From NCBI GenBank assembly GCA_009782245.1, contig WRKK01000198.1, positions 1 through 6,086 on the forward strand: DNA of 6,086 bases, given 5' to 3'. Numbering within the stretch: position 1 is the first letter of the stretch; every line of letters starts with the position of its first letter. Source of the stretch: Defluviitaleaceae bacterium (GTDB lineage Bacteria > Bacillota > Clostridia > Lachnospirales > WQUN01). Below are positions 1-5,830 of this stretch, one piece after another. Position numbers and translations under genes: made by a program. The notes beneath the pieces were generated by a model. It saw only the letters and a list, made by a program, of their open reading frames with translations, searched no databases and was not told the origin of the DNA.

Positions 1-12
1 CCCCCCCCCCCC
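1..12. repeat. Poly-C homopolymer tract at the left edge
   Basis: Twelve consecutive C residues open the window, followed by GC and a run of nine A. The tract lies about 34 bp upstream of the -35 box of the promoter for the first binding-protein gene. Its true length is unknown because it touches the edge. It could be a slippage-prone tract that modulates the promoter, or simply a contig end where assembly stopped at a homopolymer. Confidence 0.6.
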
Positions 13-24
13 GCAAAAAAAAAT

Positions 25-60
25 TTGTAAATTTTTTGTAACATACTTGACATATTACAA
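25..60. promoter_or_regulatory. Operator-like TTGTAA repeats over the -35 region
   Basis: TTGTAA occurs at 25-30 and again at 36-41, which is 11 bp or about one helical turn apart. The inverse, TTACAA, lies at 55-60. The pair 36-41/55-60 forms a dyad centred on position 48 with further matching pairs at 43-44/52-53, so it straddles the -35 box. Such placement is typical of a repressor site. No regulator is identifiable, so this is inference from symmetry alone in an AT-rich region. Confidence 0.35.
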
Positions 61-75
61 AACACGTGTAATAAT
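47..75 (+). promoter_or_regulatory. Sigma-A/sigma-70 type promoter of the lipoprotein gene
   Basis: A perfect -35 hexamer TTGACA (47-52) is followed by a 17-bp spacer and the -10 hexamer AATAAT (70-75), five of six matches to TATAAT. A TG at 67-68 gives an extended -10. The spacer holds the 8-bp palindrome ACACGTGT (62-69). Transcription would start near position 82, leaving a leader of about 140 nt before the ATG at 222. This is the only strong promoter I see in the window. Confidence 0.8.
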
Positions 76-159
76 AGTAGTAGACATCAACGGACAACGA
101 CAGAAAAATCAACAAAATAACAAAAACTAAAAATTTCACGACAAAGATTAAAAATTCAC

Positions 160-204
160 GGGCTACCAGCCCAAAAACTTACCAAAATAGCCAAAATGGG
201 CTAT
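160..204 (+). promoter_or_regulatory. Leader hairpins before the lipoprotein start codon
   Basis: Two short stems are visible in the 5' leader: GGGCT (160-164) with AGCCC (168-172), and ATAGCC (187-192) with GGCTAT (199-204). An alternative pairing joins AGCCC (168-172) to GGGCT (198-202) and excludes both. The second stem ends just before the Shine-Dalgarno sequence GAAAGGA (207-213). The stems are only 5-6 bp, so a regulatory switch is possible but weakly supported. No known riboswitch class is recognised. Confidence 0.3.
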
Positions 205-221
205 ACGAAAGGATTGAAACC

Positions 222-1886
222 ATGAAAAAGACAATTTTTACTTTACTAGCGGTAGTTGCAATGTTTGCACTAGCCGCTTGCGGCGGCGATGACACGCCAG
301 CCACCCCGACACCACCTGCTCCAGGCGGTGCAGCTGAAACAGCCCCCGCCACAACTGGCGATGCCGCCACCGAAACCGCCGATAACGGCGACAATGGCGG
401 CGAGGAACTAACCGAAACACAACGCCTTATCGCCGAACATTTCCCAGGAACTGATCTGGGCGGCATTGTAGTACGCACAAACGGCTTTGACAACCCCGAA
501 CACGAAAACCCAGTAGTTGCCGCACAAGCCGCCGCCGCCCGTGATTACGTGGAGGCAAAATTTAATGTTACCCTAGAATTTGACGTACTTGCGGGGCTTG
601 ACTGGAACGCAGTACCCGACATCGTTACTGCATCGGTTGCCGCTGGCGACCCTATCGTTCACATTTTCGGTAGTGCTAACGCTGGCTATTGGGTGCCTGC
701 AATGGGAAACCAAGGTATCCTAGTTGAGGGCGGACAGTGGATTCGTGATAACTTCCCGAGAAGCTGGTGGGAATATACTGGCGAACACATGGGCAGAACT
801 TATGGCTTTATGACTGGCCCTAACTACTCTTGGGGTATTCTTGCGTTTAACACGCAACTTATTATGCAAGCTGGCATGGATAGAACTCCACAGGAGATGT
901 TCATGGACGGCGAGTGGCATTTAGACGATTTTTACGCCTATCTGGCACAACTAAGAACGCTACTTCCGCCCGAAGTTTACGTTATTGCAATGCACCCAAA
1001 TAACTGGCAACGTGGCGCAGCATATGCAAACGGTGGCTACTTCAAAAACCCACGCACTCATGCACCTGGCTACCTTGACGAGGCTTTCTTGCAACCCGCT
1101 CGTACGTTCCAAGCACTTGTTCAAAACGGAATCCATATGCCGTCTGTGTTTTTGACGGAAGAAGATGTCGGAATCCCTGGCGGACTTTGGTCGTTTGGTG
1201 CTGCTATGGGCAACCCAATGGGCGAATTTGAGGCTGGCAACATGGCAATGGCTTTTGCTAACACTTGGAACTTCGGTGCTATATCCGCCAACTTTGAATT
1301 TGGCGTTGTTCCGTTCCCTTGGGGCGATAACGTTACTTTCCCAGCATCTGGCGATTGGCGCGAAATTTTTGACCACCCTAACTTTAACAGCTTTTCCAAC
1401 GATGCCAGCACGACCGTTTTAATTCAAGGCTTGCCATCGGCTATTACCCACGAAGTTGCGGCAAACATGATTTTCTCGTTCTACGATTATCGGGGAATTA
1501 GGTTAATCGAGGCTCGTGAACTCTTGGCACAAGGCTTGCCAGAAGTAACTATCCCAGGCGGCTTTAACGACCTGTGGACTGACCTTGACCGTGAAATTTT
1601 CCAACTTCACGCATCTAACCCAATTTGGGAACCGCTTGACAGCGTTGGTACGCCGCTTGCCTTTACTGTTGCTTGGCAAAACGCTTTGGGTAGCGGTGCT
1701 GATATTTCAACGGCTCTTTCCGCCATTATCGGCGAGGACGTTTGGGCAATGTTTAATGCAGGAACAATCGACCTAGCCGACGTACCAGAATCCGTACGCA
1801 TACAGGCTGAAGAGTTCGGCGTAGCATTTGCCGCCGCACAAGAGGCCGCCGCCGCAGAGGAAGACGAAGAAGACGAAGACGAATAG
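222..1886 (+). CDS. Extracellular solute-binding lipoprotein of a sugar-type ABC transporter (family 1)
   Basis: This 554-residue protein is a surface-anchored substrate-binding component, probably for a sugar or oligosaccharide ABC importer. Residues 1-20 are a lipoprotein signal: a KK start, a hydrophobic core and the lipobox LAAC with Cys20 as the lipidated residue. Residues 21 to about 66 are a Gly/Ala/Thr/Pro/Asp-rich flexible linker to the membrane. The rest has the look and length of family 1 binding proteins, rich in Trp, Phe and Gly, with segments such as WGILAFNTQLIMQAGM that resemble the conserved lobe-crossing region of this family. The last nine residues are all Glu or Asp, which is unusual. 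The ATG at 222 is preceded by GAAAGGA at 8-nt spacing. A strong promoter lies upstream and an intrinsic terminator downstream, so it is probably a monocistronic unit. The substrate cannot be read from the sequence, and no permease or ATPase gene is adjacent within the window. Confidence 0.88.
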   Translation: MKKTIFTLLAVVAMFALAACGGDDTPATPTPPAPGGAAETAPATTGDAATETADNGDNGGEELTETQRLIAEHFPGTDLGGIVVRTNGFDNPEHENPVVAAQAAAARDYVEAKFNVTLEFDVLAGLDWNAVPDIVTASVAAGDPIVHIFGSANAGYWVPAMGNQGILVEGGQWIRDNFPRSWWEYTGEHMGRTYGFMTGPNYSWGILAFNTQLIMQAGMDRTPQEMFMDGEWHLDDFYAYLAQLRTLLPPEVYVIAMHPNNWQRGAAYANGGYFKNPRTHAPGYLDEAFLQPARTFQALVQNGIHMPSVFLTEEDVGIPGGLWSFGAAMGNPMGEFEAGNMAMAFANTWNFGAISANFEFGVVPFPWGDNVTFPASGDWREIFDHPNFNSFSNDASTTVLIQGLPSAITHEVAANMIFSFYDYRGIRLIEARELLAQGLPEVTIPGGFNDLWTDLDREIFQLHASNPIWEPLDSVGTPLAFTVAWQNALGSGADISTALSAIIGEDVWAMFNAGTIDLADVPESVRIQAEEFGVAFAAAQEAAAAEEDEEDEDE

Positions 1887-1902
1887 CATATAAAAACGCC
1901 TT

Positions 1903-1940
1903 AGGGTGCGTGTACGTAACAGGCACGCACCCTTTGTTGT
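1903..1940 (+). terminator. Intrinsic terminator after the lipoprotein gene
   Basis: A perfect 10-bp stem, AGGGTGCGTG (1903-1912) with CACGCACCCT (1924-1933), encloses an 11-nt loop and is followed by the T-rich tail TTGTTGT. It starts 16 nt after the TAG stop. The tail is interrupted by G, so termination may be incomplete and some transcription could read into the second binding-protein gene, which has no obvious promoter of its own. Confidence 0.75.
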
Positions 1941-1964
1941 AACTAAACTAAAACCGTGAGGGTT

Positions 1965-1994
1965 CAAAATGCCTCAAAATGGCTTAAAATGGCA
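1965..1994. repeat. Three tandem 10-nt repeats
   Basis: CAAAATGCCT (1965-1974), CAAAATGGCT (1975-1984) and TAAAATGGCA (1985-1994) form three near-identical 10-nt units in direct tandem, followed by a partial AAATT. The period is close to one DNA helical turn. No gene or known element explains it. Confidence 0.6.
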
Positions 1995-2008
1995 AAATTA
2001 TTGAATGT

Positions 2009-2121
2009 GAATTTGCGGAATGGGCGGATTTGCGGGAAATGAACGAATTTGTAGAAAACAAACGAATTTGCAGAGAACGGCGAAATTTGCAGAAAACAGG
2101 CGGATTGGTAGAAAACGGGCG
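2009..2121. repeat. Degenerate tandem repeat array, about six units of 18-21 nt
   Basis: Units begin at 2009, 2027, 2045, 2064, 2082 and 2103 and follow a loose pattern GAATTTGCAGAAAACGGGCG, with lengths of 18, 18, 19, 18, 21 and 19 nt. The last unit runs straight into the large inverted repeat, whose left arm begins with the same AACGGGCGG end. The units are contiguous without unique spacers, so this is not a CRISPR array. The region lies in the 381-nt gap between the two binding-protein genes and holds no credible coding sequence. Confidence 0.6.
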
Positions 2122-2174
2122 GATAATATCCGCCCCTACGGTCGGCGTGTAGGGGCGGATATTATCCGCCCGTT
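2114..2174. repeat. Perfect 26-bp inverted repeat with nested palindromes (REP/MITE-like)
   Basis: The arms at 2114-2139 and 2149-2174 are perfectly complementary over 26 bp and enclose the 9-nt loop GGTCGGCGT. Each arm also contains a near-perfect palindrome of its own: GGGCGGATAATATCCGCCC, which is two 9-bp halves around one central base. DNA or RNA here can therefore fold as one long hairpin or as two smaller ones. Similar GTAGGGGCG...CGCCCG intergenic palindromes are familiar to me from Firmicutes genomes, which suggests a dispersed repeat family. No T-run follows, so it is not a standard terminator. It lies 93 nt upstream of the next start codon and would be in that gene's leader if transcription reads through. 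Confidence 0.85.
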
Positions 2175-2252
2175 GTAATCGTTCTGTTGCACCCGCCAAT
2201 TTTCGCCAAATTTTCACAATGTTCACAACGCCCACAACCCCACGGTTTTCAC

Positions 2253-2261
2253 AGAAAGGGG
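2253..2261 (+). promoter_or_regulatory. Ribosome binding site fixing the start of the 909-residue protein
   Basis: AGAAAGGGG lies 6 nt before the ATG at 2268. It supports this start over an in-frame ATG at 2187, which has no such site and would place a 27-residue non-hydrophobic extension before the signal peptide. Confidence 0.75.
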
Positions 2262-2267
2262 CATATT

Positions 2268-4997
2268 ATGGAAAATTCCAATAAAAAATTAAAGTTTGTC
2301 CACTTTACAAAATGGCGGGTGTGGGCAGCGCCCACGGTTTTAATGTTTGCATTTTTTGCGGCATCTATTTTTACCGCACAAGCCGCCGCACCCCACGAGT
2401 TCACAGTAACCGCGCCGCAGACGGGCGAGTTTAACATAACCGTAAACTACATAGCCCAGCAAGGCGGCGGCGATATTATGTTCGATGTGCTTGTTAATGG
2501 CGAGTCTGTGCTAAACGATATGCCAATCTACTTTAGGCGGACTTTTACTGACGAAACCGACTATTGGCGGTTTCAAGAGGGAAATCAAATGTTCCCAACC
2601 CAAATCGAGATTGAACGTGCAACCAACTTCACGTTATCGCACCGTGTCGATCGCCCGTTGGCTGTCAACCTCAACAGCGGGGCTAATACGCTGACTTTTG
2701 TCCCTATCGAGGGCAACATAATTATTAACGGCGAGCCGCAAATTACGCCGCACCAGCCACTTATCACATACGCCGAATATCAGCAGTTGCACAACGGCGC
2801 ACCTCGCAACCCTGGCGGAATGATTACAATCCTCGCACAAGAGGCGACTTACAAATCCAGTCCAACGCTATTCCCGCTAAACGAACGCAGCGACCCGCTT
2901 GTGATACCTTATCACCCGTCCAACATTATCCTCAATTCGATTGGCGGCTGGGCGTGGCGGATTCCTGGGCAACGGCTGGAATGGCAAGTTGAAGTGCCGC
3001 AAACTGGGCTTTATCGCATTGCCCTGCGATACGCCCAACGGGAGCGGCGTGGTTTTGTTACCCGTGCGCTCACGATTAACGGCGAAGTGCCGTTTGTCGA
3101 AGCTGGCGAAATCCAGTTTGAACACGCACCCCGCTTTGATTCCCGTTTCCTGTACAACCGCCACACGGGCGAAGAATTTTGGTTCTTCCTCGAAGAGGGC
3201 ATGAACACTATCGGGCTGGACGTTTCCATGGGCGTTATGGACGAAATCAACGTTGCCGCCATTGAGGCATTGTTGGCGTTAAACCGCATTTATCAAGATA
3301 TTATTATGATAACGAGTGCGTCGCCGTCCCGCCACCGTGATTATCAGATTTTGTCGGCGATTCCCAACTTGCGGGAGCGGCTTTGGGAGCAAAGTGCCGC
3401 CGTTGCCGATATTTTGGCACAAATCGATGCAATGGACGCAGGCTTTTCCGAGAGCAACGCCGTTTTGGAGCGGTTGCGTGTGAACATTGAAAACTTGGCA
3501 GAACGCCCCGACAGGGTCGCTATTTTACTGCAAGATTTTCAAGTTTCGATTGCGGCACTTTCGGGCTTTGTAACCGATGCACAGGCTCAACCGCTGTTGC
3601 TGGACGTTTTGGGCATTGGCGGCGAATCCGCCGAAGTTTTCACGCCACGTGCAAATTTCTTCCAAAATTTTGTGCATAATTTCCGTGCATTTTTGGGCTC
3701 GTTCACGAACAACCTAGTATTTGCGACAGATGTAGTAGCTGAAGAAGATGCAACTACCATCGAGGTTTGGCTTTCAACAGGTTTTGACACGTTCAACACG
3801 CTTGGGCGGCTGATAAATGAGCAATTTGCGGCACAGCACCCGCATATACAAATCGACTTGCGGCTGGTAGATGCGGGAATAATCTTCCCGGCATCGCTTA
3901 CGGGTCGCGGGCCGGACGTGGTTTTGCAAGCGGCACCCGCCACGCCGATAAACTTCGCACACCGCCGTGGCGCGGTTGACCTAACGCAGTTCCCCGATTT
4001 TCCAGAGATTGCACAGCGGTTTTCGCCAGCCGCACTAGAAACCTTTGAATTTGAGGGCAATGTTTACGCCCTGCCAGACCAAATGACGTTTAACGTTATG
4101 TATTATCGCACGGATATTTTTGAGGAATTGGGCTTGCAAGCGCCGAACACGATGGACGAATTGCTGGCGATTGTGCCGAATTTGCAATCTCGGTTTATGG
4201 ATATTTTCTTCACGACCGACCCACAGCCAATTTTGGGATCAGCACCAGCACTTGGCGGCACAACGCGCGGCTTGAACACGGTTCACGTTGGGCTGTTGCA
4301 CCAGATGGGCGGCTCGGTGTTCACGGAGAACGGTGCGCTGACGTTGGTTGCCGACCCAATCGGCGTTGAGGCGTTTCGCTTTTGGACGAACTTGTACACG
4401 CAGCACAATTTTGTAGTAGCAACCGATGCGGCGACCCGTTTCAGAATGGGCGAGATTCCGCTGGTTGTGGCGGATTTGGGCTTACTGAACGCGCTAAATG
4501 CGTCCGCGCCCGAGATACGGGGCAGTTGGGCGATTGCGCCGATTCCAGGAATGTACCTAAACGGCGAGTTCCGCCGAGATAACGTGTTGAGCGTTTCCGC
4601 CAACTTTATTGTGGGCAACATGGTTGAAGAGCGCGGCACACTCAACGAGGCGTGGGAATTTCTGAAGTGGTTCACGGAAGACACAACGCAGCGCACTTTC
4701 GCCGCCAACGTTGAGGCACTTTGGGGGCATAACTGGCAATATTTAACCGCCAACGTCAACGCCTTTGAAAATCTCAACTGGCAGCAAGGCGTGTGGCCAG
4801 TCCTCGAGGAAAGCCTAAACTGGGCAATAGCGATTCCGCAAGTGCCAGGCGGCTATATTGCGGGTCGTGCGGTAAACAACGCATTTTTGCAAACAGTAAT
4901 TGACCACCGCAACCCCACCGATTCTATTTTCCTAGCTAGGGACTTGATAAATACGGAGCTTACTGTGAAACGGCGGGAGTTTGGGTTGATAGATTAG
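2268..4997 (+). CDS. Large secreted extracellular solute-binding protein with duplicated beta-rich modules
   Basis: This is a 909-residue multidomain exported protein with a family 1 solute-binding domain at its C-terminus. Residues 1-39 form a signal peptide (basic N-region, hydrophobic core 20-36, likely signal peptidase I site after AQA). There is no lipobox Cys. Two beta-rich, probably carbohydrate-binding-like modules follow, at about 43-165 and 225-340. They share the motif V-x-x-PQTG-x-[FY]-x-I-x-[VL]-x-Y (near 49 and 245), each followed by an NGE turn. Between them lies a segment with TYAEYQ and LFPLNERSDP. Residues of about 345-490 are largely helical. The binding domain runs from about 495 (TTIEVWLSTGFD) and includes GPDVVLQ, YALPDQMTFNVMYYRTDIFEELG and WEFLKWFTED, all classic for the family. 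The whole layout resembles long binding proteins of about 950 residues in Paenibacillus-type bacteria (from memory). It is usually 400-550 residues for a simple binding protein, so this one is about twice as long. The natural role is probably glycan capture at the cell surface. The substrate is unknown. Confidence 0.85.
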   Translation: MENSNKKLKFVHFTKWRVWAAPTVLMFAFFAASIFTAQAAAPHEFTVTAPQTGEFNITVNYIAQQGGGDIMFDVLVNGESVLNDMPIYFRRTFTDETDYWRFQEGNQMFPTQIEIERATNFTLSHRVDRPLAVNLNSGANTLTFVPIEGNIIINGEPQITPHQPLITYAEYQQLHNGAPRNPGGMITILAQEATYKSSPTLFPLNERSDPLVIPYHPSNIILNSIGGWAWRIPGQRLEWQVEVPQTGLYRIALRYAQRERRGFVTRALTINGEVPFVEAGEIQFEHAPRFDSRFLYNRHTGEEFWFFLEEGMNTIGLDVSMGVMDEINVAAIEALLALNRIYQDIIMITSASPSRHRDYQILSAIPNLRERLWEQSAAVADILAQIDAMDAGFSESNAVLERLRVNIENLAERPDRVAILLQDFQVSIAALSGFVTDAQAQPLLLDVLGIGGESAEVFTPRANFFQNFVHNFRAFLGSFTNNLVFATDVVAEEDATTIEVWLSTGFDTFNTLGRLINEQFAAQHPHIQIDLRLVDAGIIFPASLTGRGPDVVLQAAPATPINFAHRRGAVDLTQFPDFPEIAQRFSPAALETFEFEGNVYALPDQMTFNVMYYRTDIFEELGLQAPNTMDELLAIVPNLQSRFMDIFFTTDPQPILGSAPALGGTTRGLNTVHVGLLHQMGGSVFTENGALTLVADPIGVEAFRFWTNLYTQHNFVVATDAATRFRMGEIPLVVADLGLLNALNASAPEIRGSWAIAPIPGMYLNGEFRRDNVLSVSANFIVGNMVEERGTLNEAWEFLKWFTEDTTQRTFAANVEALWGHNWQYLTANVNAFENLNWQQGVWPVLEESLNWAIAIPQVPGGYIAGRAVNNAFLQTVIDHRNPTDSIFLARDLINTELTVKRREFGLID

Positions 4998-5022
4998 GAG
5001 ATTTAGAGAAGTTTGAAATTTG

Positions 5023-5062
5023 AAAAACAGGCGGGTTTTTTGGGAAATTCGCCTGTTTTTTT
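5023..5062. terminator. Bidirectional intrinsic terminator between convergent genes
   Basis: AAAAACAGGCG (5023-5033) pairs perfectly over 11 bp with CGCCTGTTTTT (5050-5060), and T continues to 5062. The A-run on the left arm gives a matching T-run on the minus strand, so the hairpin can end transcription from both sides. It begins 25 nt after the TAG of the large binding protein and ends 2 nt before the stop codon of the convergent HEPN gene. Confidence 0.85.
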
Positions 5063-5064
5063 GG

Positions 5065-5574
5065 TTAGTTTTCGGGTGGCGGTAATATTTCGCCAATTTC
5101 TGCCGTTTGTTCTTCTGTCAACAACTGCGAAAAATTATCCACAAAATATTGCAGGTGCATTTCAACAAAATCCGCCATGTGGCTAATATATCGCCGAGTT
5201 CGCTGTATACTCTGTTCGCTAAAATGCTCGCCAAACACGATATAATCGGCGACAATCCTAACATCATGCCACAATTCTAAAGAATCGCTAACATTGTGGG
5301 CAACAATCTGTATTTTGGGTTTGCCCTTTTTTACGGTTTTGCCGTAATAACGAGGATAAATATTTCGCAAAGCCGCATGATACGAGGCGTTTTCCGCTTT
5401 TCGCAAGATTTCAAAATCCGATTTTAACTCCACGGCGGCAATGGCGGCGTGATAACAGGCGTAATAACCTCTGCTCGCCTTATCGTGGTCGGAAGTTGCG
5501 GACAAATAGCGGCGGTACAAATGCAAGGCACGGTCAACCGATGCTTGAAAATTAGCCTTTTTCAAGAAATCCAC
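5065..5574 (-). CDS. HEPN-domain protein, possible RNase toxin or effector
   Basis: This small helical protein of 166-169 residues carries the HEPN hallmark: SRGYYACYHAA at about residues 34-44, giving R35-x6-H42. A second region, DVRIVADYIVFG followed by a long helix (SIQRTRRYISHMADFVEMHL), matches the C-terminal half of PF05168-type HEPN proteins, where an Arg-x-x-ADY pattern is common. HEPN domains are frequently RNases in toxin-antitoxin and abortive-infection systems. Catalytic members usually have N, D or H after the Arg; here it is Gly, so activity is uncertain. There is an in-frame TGA at 5583-5581. The start is either GTG at 5574, only 1 nt after GAGGGAG, or TTG at 5565, at a better 10-nt spacing. 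The 5' end overlaps the preceding small gene by 23 nt (or 14 nt), which implies translational coupling. The partner is not the usual MNT nucleotidyltransferase as far as the window shows. Confidence 0.75.
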   Translation of the reverse strand: MDFLKKANFQASVDRALHLYRRYLSATSDHDKASRGYYACYHAAIAAVELKSDFEILRKAENASYHAALRNIYPRYYGKTVKKGKPKIQIVAHNVSDSLELWHDVRIVADYIVFGEHFSEQSIQRTRRYISHMADFVEMHLQYFVDNFSQLLTEEQTAEIGEILPPPEN

Positions 5575-5830
5575 GCTCCCTCATTGTTTTCAATTCCGAC
5601 AAAATTTCCCTAGTATCAGGGTTAAACGTCCAATCAACTTCCCAGTCAACGGGGCGAGTAGGCAATACGTCAATATCCAACTCGTATGTTTTGCCGTCCT
5701 GAAAAACAACGCAAACAAACCATTCGTCGTCCGCTATTTGCATGGCGTAAATGTACTCCAAAACCTCTCTATTTACCTCAATGAACTTGTCCATATAACT
5801 CTTGTTCGACAGAAACTCCGTCCTTAACAT
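5552..5830 (-). CDS. Unrecognised 92-residue protein, middle gene of the HEPN cluster
   Basis: I do not recognise this protein. It is soluble, acidic and aromatic-rich, with no signal or membrane segment. A beta-type stretch (EWFVCVVFQDGKTYELDIDV) is followed by a Trp-rich segment (PVDWEVDWTFNP) and a charged C-terminal helix. The start at 5830 has a strong ribosome binding site, GAAAGGGG at 5847-5840 with a 9-nt spacer, but overlaps the upstream gene by 53 nt. An alternative ATG at 5794 (MDKFIEVN) would give an 80-residue product with a 17-nt overlap but only a weak AAGAG site. Its end overlaps the HEPN gene start, so the two are likely made together. Being a small protein made just before a HEPN protein, it could be an antitoxin or a partner subunit; that is inference from position only. 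Confidence 0.65.
   Translation of the reverse strand: MLRTEFLSNKSYMDKFIEVNREVLEYIYAMQIADDEWFVCVVFQDGKTYELDIDVLPTRPVDWEVDWTFNPDTREILSELKTMRERGFLEKG
5576..5582 (-). promoter_or_regulatory. Ribosome binding site of the HEPN gene, inside the upstream gene
   Basis: On the minus strand GAGGGAG lies within the last codons of the 92-residue gene. It is 1 nt from GTG 5574 and 10 nt from TTG 5565. The spacing argues for the TTG start, giving a 166-residue protein beginning M-K-K-A-N-F. The longer GTG form cannot be excluded. Confidence 0.45.

Noticed and set aside
2009..2174. Possible CRISPR array
   Set aside because: Units are contiguous and degenerate, without unique spacers of regular length, and no cas gene is present.
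2114..2174. Large inverted repeat as an intrinsic terminator
   Set aside because: No T-run follows either arm, and a better terminator for the upstream gene lies at 1903-1940.
1984..2235. Minus-strand open frame of 83 codons across the intergenic repeats
   Set aside because: It is built from the tandem repeats and the inverted repeat, lacks a ribosome binding site and resembles no protein.
2187..2267. Upstream in-frame ATG adding 27 residues to the large binding protein
   Set aside because: There is no ribosome binding site there, the extension is not signal-like, and the ATG at 2268 has AGAAAGGGG at good spacing.
1941..2267. A dedicated promoter for the large binding-protein gene
   Set aside because: I found no -35/-10 pair with acceptable matches and spacing; read-through or a non-consensus promoter is possible.
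3587..4060. Minus-strand open frame of 157 codons inside the large binding-protein gene
   Set aside because: It is antisense to a well-supported coding region; its Ser/Cys/Lys-rich composition is that of a shadow frame.
4283..4777. Minus-strand open frame of 164 codons inside the large binding-protein gene
   Set aside because: It is antisense to the conserved solute-binding domain and shows no domain or start signal.
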